From contig SUWY01000011.1 of the NCBI GenBank assembly GCA_015061245.1, positions 1 through 64,000 on the forward strand: a DNA stretch of 64,000 bases, in the 5' to 3' direction. The position numbers and the translations under genes are program-made. This document shows, one piece after another, positions 1 through 8,658 of the stretch (within the stretch, counting starts at the first letter, position 1; each line of letters starts with the position of its first letter). This stretch comes from Bacteroidales bacterium. Its GTDB lineage: Bacteria > Bacteroidota > Bacteroidia > Bacteroidales > Marinifilaceae. The notes below the pieces were generated by a model. That model did no database searches. It saw only the letters and a list, made by a program, of their open reading frames with translations, and had not been told where the DNA came from.

Positions 1-47
1 TCCTGTTGATTTTCAACGAGAAAGCCTATTTTTTACCATAAAAATAA

Positions 48-81
48 GGCTGCCTAAAACTTGTTAGACAGCCCCTTTTTT
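48..81. terminator. Hairpin terminator downstream of the LAB_N-domain gene
   Basis: Arms 48-57 and 64-73 pair over 10 bases with one mismatch around a 6-base loop. A run of T (76-81) follows on the plus strand, and an A-rich run (T-rich on the minus strand) lies on the other side. It can therefore stop transcripts arriving from either direction, including the minus-strand gene ending at 113. Nothing else is recognisable in the first 112 bases. Confidence 0.75.
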
Positions 82-112
82 GTGTCCTCGCTCAAAATAA
101 AAATCTTGAAAA

Positions 113-826
113 CTACTCTTCGTGATGATGATGACCAATATTACGAATTATTCTGAAGATTCTGATATTTTTGATTCTGTCAACCTTCTTCTTATAATCA
201 CTATTATCTCCCTTGAAGTGTAACCAGATATTTCTGCTATAAGCAATAACAGCCGGAACATGGCCAGCAATCAAGGCCCAATCCTCACGAATTACTGCGT
301 AAACAATAATAATAAGCGATGCAGCGATACTCATCATCCAAAAGAAAGGAGGAAGAACCGACTCCTTCTTATTCACAGAATAGTGCCACTGATATACAAA
401 ACGAATTGCATAGATGAACTGACCTATAACACCTAGCGATAGCAACCACATAGGAATACTGAAGTTTCTGAAGAATCTATCTACAAAAGAGCTAAAATCG
501 GTCACTGCCATCGGTATAATCACTACCGGCAGAATTAAAATTACCCATTGAATAACTCCAGGTACTCTCTGCCAACTGCCCTTCATCTTTAAATTCCAAA
601 TAAAGATATAGTAGGTTACCAACTGGCCGAAAATAATTGAGAAGTCATCACGTATCCACCCGTAAAAAGCCAACAGATAGGTTGCAGCAAGGCTTAATTC
701 CCAATATATAGCAGGGGATACAACCTTCTTTGCCCGTTCAGACAATACCCACTGCAATATCACTCTTGCAGAAAAAAGAGCCTGCGCAAAAATACCTATA
801 AAAAACACCCACCAATTAAATTCCAT
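113..826 (-). CDS. Membrane protein with two LAB_N (lipid A biosynthesis N-terminal type) repeats
   Basis: 237 residues, almost entirely membrane segments. Two homologous halves are visible: residues ~8-80 (FAQALFSARVILQW ... GQLVTYYIFIWNL) and ~130-205 (GQFIYAIRFVYQW ... GHVPAVIAYSRNIWL). Each looks like the small domain found at the N-terminus of some lipid-A-disaccharide synthases and as free-standing membrane proteins. No glycosyltransferase domain follows, so it is not LpxB itself. The tail is basic and ends GHHHHEE. It is transcribed divergently from pyrH and has its own promoter. The role is unknown; an envelope-lipid function is a guess from the domain name. Confidence 0.75.
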   Translation of the reverse strand: MEFNWWVFFIGIFAQALFSARVILQWVLSERAKKVVSPAIYWELSLAATYLLAFYGWIRDDFSIIFGQLVTYYIFIWNLKMKGSWQRVPGVIQWVILILPVVIIPMAVTDFSSFVDRFFRNFSIPMWLLSLGVIGQFIYAIRFVYQWHYSVNKKESVLPPFFWMMSIAASLIIIVYAVIREDWALIAGHVPAVIAYSRNIWLHFKGDNSDYKKKVDRIKNIRIFRIIRNIGHHHHEE

Positions 827-877
827 ACTCTAAATCAATACAGTTTTTGAATTTGATATTACTGGTGCAAAATTAAT

Positions 878-885
878 TAATTTCT
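878..885 (-). promoter_or_regulatory. -7 box for the LAB_N gene
   Basis: The minus strand reads TAATTTTG, a full match to the Bacteroidota -7 consensus TAnnTTTG. Transcription would begin near 871, about 45 bases before the start codon at 826. It lies back to back with the pyrH promoter. Confidence 0.6.
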
Positions 886-890
886 TTCAT

Positions 891-898
891 TATCTTTG
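891..898 (+). promoter_or_regulatory. -7 box for pyrH
   Basis: TATCTTTG matches TAnnTTTG and sits 27 bases before the pyrH start codon. No clear -33 TTTG is visible. It is only 5 bases from the divergent -7 box at 878-885, so the two promoters overlap. Confidence 0.6.
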
Positions 899-925
899 TC
901 GAAATAAACGAATTGCGCAATTATT

Positions 926-1630
926 ATGAAGTACAAAAGAATCCTTCTAAAGCTTAGCGGAGAGTCCTTGATGGGAGAACAGCGCTATGGTATTGATGTT
1001 AAGAGAGTTGAGAGTTATGCACGCCAAATTAAGGCTGTTGCAGCTCAAGGAGTCCAGATTGGAATTGTCATTGGAGGTGGAAACATCTTTCGCGGTATGA
1101 GCGGTTCTAAAAAGGGATTTGATCGCGTAAAGGGCGACAACATGGGAATGTTGGCAACTGTAATTAATAGTTTGGCATTAAGTTGTGCACTTGAAAACGA
1201 GCAGTGTAAGAATAAAGTTCTTACCGCAATCCGTATGGAGCCTATTGGCGAATTCTACTCTAAGGCAAAAGCTGTTGAGTATTTAGAGAACGGATACGTA
1301 ACTATCTTCAGTGCAGGAACCGGAAACCCATACTTTACCACAGATACAGGAAGCAGCTTGCGCGCAATTGAGATTGAGGCAGACGCAATGCTAAAAGGTA
1401 CTCGTGTTGACGGAATCTACACAGCAGACCCGGAGAAAGATCCAAATGCAACTAAATTTGACAAGATAACATACGATGAGATTTACAACAAGGGGTTGAA
1501 AGTTATGGATTTGACAGCAACCACCATGTGTAAAGAGAACAACTTGCCTATCGAGGTATTCAACATGGATATCGAGGGTAATTTGGAGAAGTTGATGAAT
1601 GGAGAGCAGATTGGCACTCTTGTTTATTGA
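926..1630 (+). CDS. pyrH: UMP kinase
   Basis: 234 residues, the usual length for bacterial UMP kinase, which phosphorylates UMP to UDP in pyrimidine nucleotide synthesis. It belongs to the amino-acid-kinase fold, not the adenylate-kinase fold. Visible motifs are KLSGESL at the N-terminus, the glycine-rich GGGNIFRG near residue 55 for phosphate binding, and DTGSSLRAIEIEADAML near residue 140, followed by the GIYTADP segment that closes the nucleotide site. Dxs follows 22 bases downstream on the same strand, so co-transcription is likely although the pathways are unrelated. Confidence 0.96.
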   Translation: MKYKRILLKLSGESLMGEQRYGIDVKRVESYARQIKAVAAQGVQIGIVIGGGNIFRGMSGSKKGFDRVKGDNMGMLATVINSLALSCALENEQCKNKVLTAIRMEPIGEFYSKAKAVEYLENGYVTIFSAGTGNPYFTTDTGSSLRAIEIEADAMLKGTRVDGIYTADPEKDPNATKFDKITYDEIYNKGLKVMDLTATTMCKENNLPIEVFNMDIEGNLEKLMNGEQIGTLVY

Positions 1631-1652
1631 TACCAAGACATAAGTATAGTTA

Positions 1653-3530
1653 ATGAGTATATTGGATTCCATAAATAGTCCTGCAGACTTAAAAAAGCTT
1701 CCGATTGAGAAACTACCCGAAGTTTGTGCGGCAGTCAGACAAACCATTATTGATGACTGTGCTATGAATCCGGGACATGTTGGCTCAAGCTTAGGTGTTG
1801 TAGAGTTGACTGTAGCTCTTCATTACGTGCTTGACCTTCCCTACGATAACCTTATTTGGGACGTAGGACACCAATCGTATGCCCACAAGATATTGACCGG
1901 ACGACGCGAACAGTTCAAAAACAAACGCAAAAAGGGAGGAATTAGCGGCTTCCCAAAAATGGAAGAGAGCGAATTCGACACCTTTGGTACCGGACACTCA
2001 TCTACATCGATATCTGCAGCCTTAGGTATGGCTGAGGCTGCAAGATTGACCGGACAGACAAAACGTCAATCTGTTGCTGTTATTGGCGATGGCTCTATGA
2101 CAGGAGGAATGGCATTCGAAGCATTAAATAATGCAGGAATATCAAAGGCCAATATGCTTATTATTCTTAATGATAATAATATGGCTATCGACCCTAATGT
2201 CGGAGCCCTTAAAAATTATCTTTTAGACATAACCGCATCACAGGCTTACAACCGAATTAAACACAAAGTGTGGGATTCGATGAATAAAAAGAGCAAGATA
2301 ATGATGCGTATTCGCGGTGCAATAAAAAAGCACTACAACAACCTGAAGAGTACTCTTCTAAAGCATAGCAACCTATTTGAAGCTATGGGAGTTCGCTACT
2401 TTGGACCATTGTACGGACACGATGTTATCCGTATGGTGCATGTATTGCAACGCTTGACAAAACTTCAAGGTCCAAAACTCCTACACTGCATAACCATTAA
2501 AGGTTACGGTTTCGATGCAGCAGAAGAGAAGCCCACATTGTGGCACTCTCCAAGCAGATTTGACCCTGCGAACGGAGAGTTACTTCCAGAACCAGAGAAT
2601 GAATCACTAAAATTCCAGGATGTATTTGGAGAGACCTTGCTTGAACTTGCCCGCCAAAACGATAAGATTGTCGGTATTACTCCGGCAATGCCAACAGGTT
2701 GCTCTATGAATATCATGATGAAAGCAATGCCGGAACGCTGTTTCGATGTTGGCATAGCCGAACCGCATGCTGTTACATTCTCTGCAGGATTGGCAGCAAA
2801 AGGAATGATTCCATTCTGTAACATATACTCTTCATTCATGCAACGAGCATACGATCAGATTATACACGACATTGCCCTGCAGAAGCTAAATGTGGTTTTG
2901 TGTCAAGACCGTGGAGGTTTGGTTGGATCGGATGGAGCTACTCACCATGGAGTTTTTGATTTGGCAATTTTACAACACATTCCAAATCTAACAATAGCAG
3001 CACCTATGAACGAGCACGAGTTGCGCAACATGATGTATACCGCACAACTCCCGGACATGGGCCCATTCTCTATCCGCTACCCTCGTGGACACGGATTCTT
3101 GGGCGAGGCCTGGAGAAACAACTTCGAAGAGCTTGAAGTAGGCAAAGCACGTTGTCTGAGTCAAGGTAAAAAGGTTGCAGTATTAACCATCGGAACAACC
3201 GGACACGATGTTGCCAAAGTGATAAACAACTTTGAACAAGACTCAATTGCTCATTATGATATGCGTTTCTTGAAACCTATAGATGAAGATGTTTTAAAGC
3301 ACGTATTTACAAACTTTAAAACAGTTATCACTATAGAGGACGGAACAATTACCGGAGGATTGGCTGGAGTTGTTGCGTTGTATAAAGCGAAGCACAATTT
3401 CAGCACTAAATTAATATCACTTGGTGTTCCTGACAGGTTTATAAGTCACGGAACAATATCCGAACTAAAAACGGAGTGCGGATTTGATAAAGAGAGCATA
3501 GAAAAGGTTATTCGCGAAACTATTGCCTAA
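1653..3530 (+). CDS. dxs: 1-deoxy-D-xylulose-5-phosphate synthase
   Basis: 625 residues, normal for Dxs. It is the thiamine-diphosphate enzyme that joins pyruvate and glyceraldehyde-3-phosphate in the first step of the MEP isoprenoid pathway. The N-terminal domain carries NPGHVGSSLG (cofactor-proximal His), the ThDP/Mg motif GDGSMTGG near residue 145 and NDNNMAI. The middle transketolase-like domain has GIAEPHAV, containing the catalytic glutamate, and DRGGLVGSDGATHHG. A C-terminal transketolase domain follows. It is distinguished from transketolase by this set of motifs and by length. Confidence 0.96.
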   Translation: MSILDSINSPADLKKLPIEKLPEVCAAVRQTIIDDCAMNPGHVGSSLGVVELTVALHYVLDLPYDNLIWDVGHQSYAHKILTGRREQFKNKRKKGGISGFPKMEESEFDTFGTGHSSTSISAALGMAEAARLTGQTKRQSVAVIGDGSMTGGMAFEALNNAGISKANMLIILNDNNMAIDPNVGALKNYLLDITASQAYNRIKHKVWDSMNKKSKIMMRIRGAIKKHYNNLKSTLLKHSNLFEAMGVRYFGPLYGHDVIRMVHVLQRLTKLQGPKLLHCITIKGYGFDAAEEKPTLWHSPSRFDPANGELLPEPENESLKFQDVFGETLLELARQNDKIVGITPAMPTGCSMNIMMKAMPERCFDVGIAEPHAVTFSAGLAAKGMIPFCNIYSSFMQRAYDQIIHDIALQKLNVVLCQDRGGLVGSDGATHHGVFDLAILQHIPNLTIAAPMNEHELRNMMYTAQLPDMGPFSIRYPRGHGFLGEAWRNNFEELEVGKARCLSQGKKVAVLTIGTTGHDVAKVINNFEQDSIAHYDMRFLKPIDEDVLKHVFTNFKTVITIEDGTITGGLAGVVALYKAKHNFSTKLISLGVPDRFISHGTISELKTECGFDKESIEKVIRETIA

Positions 3531-3544
3531 AGCCTATTATTTAT

Positions 3545-3552
3545 TAATTTTG
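3545..3552 (+). promoter_or_regulatory. -7 box for the acyltransferase gene
   Basis: TAATTTTG matches TAnnTTTG just after the dxs stop codon. Initiation would fall near 3558, after the in-frame ATG at 3523 and before the ATG at 3574. This is the main reason for choosing 3574 as the start of the next gene. Confidence 0.6.
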
Positions 3553-3573
3553 CGTAAACATTTTTTCACAAAC

Positions 3574-4698
3574 ATGACACATAATTCAGAGTACGATTCA
3601 ATCAGACCCTATGAGGGAAAAGAGATTCAGGAGGCCGTTGAGCGAGTACGCACCTCTGAAGGCTTTTTACAGGTATTTTCACAGCTTTCAAATGTAGACC
3701 CCAAAGTTCTAGGCTCTCTACTAACCGGCATTGAAACACGCTATGACTGGCACCAAAAGGTTTGGGGACCAATTGTAGATTTCATATTGAAAAGAAGTTC
3801 ACAAGGGGTTACACAAAGCGGCCTGAATGAGTTAAGTAAAGAGAGATCATATACCTTTATCTCAAACCACCGCGATATTATTTTGGACTGCGCAATTCTA
3901 AACTTCTTACTCCAAAGTAATGGTCACAAGATTTGTCGCACTGCTGTTGGCGATAATCTATTGGTAAATCAATGGGTCGAGGATATGATGAAACTTGCCT
4001 CAAGTTTCATTATCGAGCGGAGCGTATCTGTACGTGAAATGTTGACAAGTTCAATGTTACGCTCAAAATATATGCGTGAAACAATTGCTGAGGGCGAGGA
4101 CTCAATATGGATTGCAGAGCGTGAGGGAAGGACCAAAAATGGCGATGATCGTTGCCAGCCTGCTCTTCTGAAGATGCTTGACATGAGCGGTTCGAAAGAT
4201 TTTGTTGAGAGTTTCTCTGCAATGAATCTTGTGGTTGTATCTCTCTCATACGAGTGGGAGCCGTGCGATGCTCTAAAGATTCAAGAGAACTACTTGAAAC
4301 GCCATGCAACTTACCAAAAGACAAAAGATTTGGATATGTTGGCAATGGTTTCAGGTATGCACACTCCAAAGGGAAGAATTCACTACGCATTCACACCTAT
4401 CACCAAAGAGGAGCTTGAGAAGATTGGAGAGATTCAGAATAAAGGTGAGCGTATCAATGCATTGGCACAACTTTACGATGAGAAGCAACACGCTATATTC
4501 AAACTGTGGCCAAACAACTACATTGCGTACGACATTTTGAACAACACAGATAAGTATGCTGCAAACTACACCCCACAACAGAAGGAGGAGTTTGTTGGCA
4601 ATATGCAATATAAACTTAGCAAACTTGAGGGAGACAAAGAGGAGTTAACCCAAATGTTCCTTGAGATTTACGCTAACCCGGTTAAAAACATTGAATAG
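3574..4698 (+). CDS. Glycerol-phosphate acyltransferase-like protein (PlsB/PlsC superfamily)
   Basis: 374 residues from the chosen ATG; an in-frame ATG at 3523 overlaps dxs and precedes the local promoter. The acyltransferase block I region reads ISNHRDIILD near residue 116, close to the NHxxxxD active-site signature but with one extra residue before the second Asp. Block III-like IAEREGRTKNGDD near residue 183 corresponds to the substrate-binding PEG/R region. There is no long hydrophobic segment, so it is probably peripheral. It likely transfers acyl groups in phospholipid or envelope-lipid synthesis; the exact acceptor cannot be read from sequence. A small membrane protein and gltX follow closely. 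Confidence 0.75.
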   Translation: MTHNSEYDSIRPYEGKEIQEAVERVRTSEGFLQVFSQLSNVDPKVLGSLLTGIETRYDWHQKVWGPIVDFILKRSSQGVTQSGLNELSKERSYTFISNHRDIILDCAILNFLLQSNGHKICRTAVGDNLLVNQWVEDMMKLASSFIIERSVSVREMLTSSMLRSKYMRETIAEGEDSIWIAEREGRTKNGDDRCQPALLKMLDMSGSKDFVESFSAMNLVVVSLSYEWEPCDALKIQENYLKRHATYQKTKDLDMLAMVSGMHTPKGRIHYAFTPITKEELEKIGEIQNKGERINALAQLYDEKQHAIFKLWPNNYIAYDILNNTDKYAANYTPQQKEEFVGNMQYKLSKLEGDKEELTQMFLEIYANPVKNIE

Positions 4699-4699
4699 T

Positions 4700-4879
4700 A
4701 TGAACGTTGTAAAATATTTGATTATGGGAGCGGCATTCTTGATGGTTATTTCAAGTGCCATTTCATTGTTCGGAACAACACTGAACGATAAGACTCCCGT
4801 ATATGTAAACATTGGCGCAATGGTATGCTTAATAGCTGCCATTACATTTATGAACTTTGAAAAAGGAAAGAAGCGATAA
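4700..4879 (+). CDS. Small two-helix membrane protein
   Basis: 59 residues starting one base after the acyltransferase stop codon and ending 5 bases before gltX, so it is embedded in that transcription unit. Two hydrophobic segments (residues ~4-21 and ~32-50) are separated by a short polar loop, with a basic tail (EKGKKR). An upstream ATG at 4661 lies inside the acyltransferase gene and is less likely. I do not recognise the family. Confidence 0.7.
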   Translation: MNVVKYLIMGAAFLMVISSAISLFGTTLNDKTPVYVNIGAMVCLIAAITFMNFEKGKKR

Positions 4880-4884
4880 TCGTT

Positions 4885-6429
4885 ATGGAGAGACGCGTTA
4901 GAGTCAGATTTGCTCCAAGTCCGACAGGAGCACTACACATGGGAGGAGTTAGAACCGCCCTATTTAACTATCTTTTCGCTAAAAAACACGGCGGAGACTT
5001 TTTGTTGAGAATCGAGGATACCGACCAGACAAGATATGTACCGGGAGCTGAAGAGTATATTCAGGAGGCTCTTAAATGGTGTGGCTTGATTGTGGACGAG
5101 GGCGTAGGCGCAGGAGGAGATTGCGGTCCATACCGTCAAAGCGAGCGCAAACCTCTATACAAGCAGTATGCACTACAGTTGGTTGAGTCAGGTAACGCAT
5201 ACTACTCTTTCGACACAGCTGAGGAGTTGGCAGCCGAGAGAGCCGCTTGTGAAGCACGTAAAGAGACATTCATCTACAATGCACAGAGCAGAACCCACTT
5301 GAAAAACTCATTGAACATGAGCGCCGAGGAGGTTGAAAAAGCATTGGCCGATGGAGTTCCATACGTAATCCGCTTCAAAATGCCCGAAAACGAGGAGCTT
5401 GAGCTACACGATTTGATTCGCGGAGAGGTTCACTTCCAGACCTCGCTCCTTGATGATAAAGTGTTGTTCAAAGCAGATGGAATGCCTACATATCACCTTG
5501 CAAATGTTGTTGATGACCACCTTATGACCATCTCACACGTAATTCGTGGAGAGGAGTGGTTGCCATCAATGCCATTGCACGTTTTGTTATACAAAGCGCT
5601 GGGATGGGAGGATACAATGCCTGAATTTGCCCATCTGCCACTTATCTTAAAACCAGTTGGAAATGGAAAGTTAAGTAAGCGCGATGGAAACAAGATGGGA
5701 TTCCCTGTATTCCCAATGGCCTTTACAGACCCAGATACCGGCGAGATTTGGCACGGATACAAAGAGGACGGATACTTCCCAGAGGCATTTGTCAATATGC
5801 TTGCACTTCTTGGCTGGAACCCGGGCGATGGAGATGAGCGCGAAATCTTTACAATGGACGAGCTTATCGAGATGTTCTCATTGGAGCGTGTAAAGAAAGC
5901 CGGAGCTCGTTTCGATCCCGAGAAAACCAAATGGTTCAACCACAAGTACCTTCAAATGAAGGATAATGCCGAGATTGCCGAGATGATGCAGGAGTACTTG
6001 AAAGCTGACGGCATTGAGTTCGATAACGAGCGCCTGGCAATGGTTTGTGGCTTGATGAAAGAGCGTGTAAACTTTGTTAAAGAGCTATACGATGAGTGCA
6101 AGTTCTTCTTTGTTGCTCCAACCGAGTATGTAGAGAAGGATGTGAAGAAGTTCTGGAAACCCGAGAGCACAGAGTTGATGAAGGAGTTCCACGCACTTCT
6201 ATCAGAGCAACCGGTACTTAGCAAAGAGGCTTGCGATGCAACCATCAACGAGTGGTTGGCAGCAAAGGGACTTGGCTATGGCAAGTGTATGAATCCATTC
6301 CGCGTTGCTGTAATCGGTTACGCAAAGGGACCACACATGCTCGATGTTGCCGAGATTATCGGAAAAGAGGAGACTCTAACCCGCCTTCAACGCGCCATCG
6401 ACCTCTTCCCCACTATCATCGGTCAATAA
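4885..6429 (+). CDS. gltX: Glutamyl-tRNA synthetase
   Basis: 514 residues, a class I aminoacyl-tRNA synthetase that charges tRNA-Glu. The N-terminal signature is APSPTGALHMGG (HIGH equivalent HMGG) and the second ATP-binding motif is GKLSKRDG near residue 263 (KMSKS equivalent). The helical anticodon-binding domain fills the C-terminal ~170 residues. GltX-type rather than GlnRS-type, judged by the bacterial HMGGVRTALFNY context. It ends before a strong bidirectional terminator. Confidence 0.96.
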   Translation: MERRVRVRFAPSPTGALHMGGVRTALFNYLFAKKHGGDFLLRIEDTDQTRYVPGAEEYIQEALKWCGLIVDEGVGAGGDCGPYRQSERKPLYKQYALQLVESGNAYYSFDTAEELAAERAACEARKETFIYNAQSRTHLKNSLNMSAEEVEKALADGVPYVIRFKMPENEELELHDLIRGEVHFQTSLLDDKVLFKADGMPTYHLANVVDDHLMTISHVIRGEEWLPSMPLHVLLYKALGWEDTMPEFAHLPLILKPVGNGKLSKRDGNKMGFPVFPMAFTDPDTGEIWHGYKEDGYFPEAFVNMLALLGWNPGDGDEREIFTMDELIEMFSLERVKKAGARFDPEKTKWFNHKYLQMKDNAEIAEMMQEYLKADGIEFDNERLAMVCGLMKERVNFVKELYDECKFFFVAPTEYVEKDVKKFWKPESTELMKEFHALLSEQPVLSKEACDATINEWLAAKGLGYGKCMNPFRVAVIGYAKGPHMLDVAEIIGKEETLTRLQRAIDLFPTIIGQ

Positions 6430-6450
6430 ACAACCTAAAATAAATACCAA

Positions 6451-6484
6451 AAATCCACGAAGTTTTGCGCTTCGTGGATTTTTT
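6451..6484. terminator. Bidirectional terminator between gltX and dus
   Basis: Perfect 12-bp stem (6451-6462 with 6470-6481) around a 7-base loop, with T-runs on both strands. It serves the convergent genes gltX (plus) and the dihydrouridine synthase (minus). Confidence 0.9.
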
Positions 6485-6497
6485 ATTTATCGATTAA

Positions 6498-7475
6498 CTA
6501 CAGGTACCGCTCCTCTATTTCATTAAAGATTTGCCACAATGACTCCTTGTCGTTGGCCTGAAGCATACGGATGCGAAGGTCTCGGAAGTTTGGCAACCCC
6601 TTAAACATTGCCGCCATGTGGCGACGCATATGCAGGATTCCTCGCACCTCATCAATCCAATCCATAGAGAGCTCTATCTGCTCTTTAAGAATAGAGAGTT
6701 GCTCGGCAACACTCAAATCAGGAAGAATCTCTCCGGTCTCTAAATAGTGCTTAATCTGCTTGAAAATCCATGGCTTACCTATGGTTGCACGTCCAATCAT
6801 CACGCCATCAACTCCATACTTTTCAAATGCCTCTTTAGCCTTTTGGGGCGAGGTTATATCTCCGTTACCTAAGATAGGAATTTTTATACGAGGATTTGCC
6901 TTTACCCTTCCTATGGGTTCCCAATCAGCCTCGCCTGTATACATTTGTGAACGTGTTCTGCCGTGAATAGCAAGGGCCTGAATTCCCACATCCTGCAACT
7001 GCTCTGCAACTGAATCGATGATAATGTTATCACAATCCCAACCAAGACGGGTCTTAGCTGTCACAGGTATATTTACAGCCTTTACCACCTGCTTTGCCAT
7101 CTCAACCATTAATGGAATATCGCGCAATAGGCCTGCTCCAGCACCTTTAGCGGCAACACGCTTAACAGGACAACCAAAATTTATATCAATAAAGTCCGGC
7201 TTAACGGCCTCTACAATCTTTGCAGCCTCGACCATTGAGTCTATAAAACGACCGTAAATCTGGATAGTTACGGGACGCTCGGTTTCATCAATTGTTAGCT
7301 TCTGAAGTGAACGGTTAACCTCGCGCACAAGTGCATCGGCCGACACAAACTCTGAATAGAGCCAATCAGCCCCATACTTTTTACAAAACTTTCTGAACGG
7401 AGGGTTTGTTACATCCTCCATTGGTGCCAAAATCAAGGGTCTATCGCCCACCTCAACTCCTGCAATCTTCATCAT
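6498..7475 (-). CDS. dus: tRNA-dihydrouridine synthase
   Basis: 325 residues, an FMN enzyme that reduces uridine to dihydrouridine in the tRNA D-loop. The start LILAPMEDVTNPPFR is the family hallmark. The catalytic cysteine lies in DINFGCPVKRVAAKGAGAGLL near residue 100, flavin-binding HGRTRSQMYTG near residue 170, and GNGDITSP with GRATIGKPWIF completes the barrel. Closest in layout to DusB. It begins 19 bases after the radical-SAM gene stop, so it is the last gene of the sulfatase-maturase transcript. Confidence 0.93.
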   Translation of the reverse strand: MMKIAGVEVGDRPLILAPMEDVTNPPFRKFCKKYGADWLYSEFVSADALVREVNRSLQKLTIDETERPVTIQIYGRFIDSMVEAAKIVEAVKPDFIDINFGCPVKRVAAKGAGAGLLRDIPLMVEMAKQVVKAVNIPVTAKTRLGWDCDNIIIDSVAEQLQDVGIQALAIHGRTRSQMYTGEADWEPIGRVKANPRIKIPILGNGDITSPQKAKEAFEKYGVDGVMIGRATIGKPWIFKQIKHYLETGEILPDLSVAEQLSILKEQIELSMDWIDEVRGILHMRRHMAAMFKGLPNFRDLRIRMLQANDKESLWQIFNEIEERYL

Positions 7476-7494
7476 TCTATCAATTGAAATTCGG

Positions 7495-8658
7495 CTACAA
7501 AAGTACTATATTTTGTTCATACACCTCTTTCATACGCCTAAAAAACATTTTATATCCAGCACATAGATAGTTATGACGTTCAACTCCATATAGGGTCATT
7601 GTTTCCAATACCCTATCCTTAGGACAACCACCAAAACAGATGTCAACAACATCACAGTGTAGACATTTAGAGGGAAGACTTTCCAATTTATACTCTCCGA
7701 AGGCTCTATTGCTCTCCATCATAGTATTGAGATCTGTATTCAATATATTACCAACTTTGTACTCATCGAATACAAATCTATCACACCGGTATACACAGCC
7801 ATTATGCTCCACCACAGCACAATGGCCACAGACAGCCTCGTGAACACAAAGTCCGGCAGGTCTGTGAGTTATATTACCAATTGCAGATTCAAATATCTGC
7901 ACAAATTTTCTACCTATATCATTGACTCTCCACTCATCCAATACATCGCAAAGAAACTTTCCATACCCCTCAGCGGTTACATTGAATTGTGCCATTTGGC
8001 GAGGTTTCTCTATATTTGGCGAGTATATCCCCGGAGGCAAGCCTATACCACTCTCCTCACCAACACTCTCCACAACCGGCAGGAACTGCATATAATTCGA
8101 TATTGAACGTAAAAATCCATATACCTCTTTCCCATGTTCAGCATTAATGGCATTTACTGTTGTCAGGGTATTGTATGAAACTCCATACTTCCTTAGTAGT
8201 TCCACTCCTCTCATTACCTGCATAAAGGTATCCTCATCTGAAACACCTTTACGAAAAGCGTTATGGAGTTGCTCCGGACCATCTATACTTATTCCTATTC
8301 GAAAATCATTATCGGCAAAGAATTTACACCACTCATCTGTAAGGAGCGTTCCATTGGTCTGCAAGGTATTCAACACTCTCCGCCCCTTTGCATATCTCTT
8401 CTGTAGTAGCAACGCCTGTTGATAAAAGGGTATTCCCGCCAAAGTTGGCTCACCTCCATGCCAAGCAAATTCAATCTCTGCGCACTCTCCGTGAATCTCC
8501 ACAACTTGCCTTATATAGCTCTCCAATACCTCATAACTCATTATACTCCTCTCCTGCCCTACACGCTTACCCAAATAGTAACAGTAGTTGCAACGAAGGT
8601 TACAGGCAGAACCTATCGGCTTTACTATAATAGCATAGTGTCTGTTACTCTCTGGCAT
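7495..8658 (-). CDS. Anaerobic sulfatase-maturating enzyme (radical SAM, SPASM)
   Basis: 387 residues. The radical-SAM cluster motif CNLRCNYCYY (CxxxCxxC) is at residues ~18-25, followed by WHGGEPTL. The C-terminal SPASM cysteine set is present: CVHEAVCGHC, the CVYRCD pair, CLHCDVVDICFGGC, and a final Cys in YLCAGYK. This architecture, and the SACNLRCNYCYYL start, is that of anSME, which oxidises an active-site Ser or Cys of sulfatases to formylglycine. The gene overlaps the end of the sulfatase gene by 14 bases, which suggests translational coupling and a dedicated pair. It would act in the cytoplasm before sulfatase export. Confidence 0.9.
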   Translation of the reverse strand: MPESNRHYAIIVKPIGSACNLRCNYCYYLGKRVGQERSIMSYEVLESYIRQVVEIHGECAEIEFAWHGGEPTLAGIPFYQQALLLQKRYAKGRRVLNTLQTNGTLLTDEWCKFFADNDFRIGISIDGPEQLHNAFRKGVSDEDTFMQVMRGVELLRKYGVSYNTLTTVNAINAEHGKEVYGFLRSISNYMQFLPVVESVGEESGIGLPPGIYSPNIEKPRQMAQFNVTAEGYGKFLCDVLDEWRVNDIGRKFVQIFESAIGNITHRPAGLCVHEAVCGHCAVVEHNGCVYRCDRFVFDEYKVGNILNTDLNTMMESNRAFGEYKLESLPSKCLHCDVVDICFGGCPKDRVLETMTLYGVERHNYLCAGYKMFFRRMKEVYEQNIVLL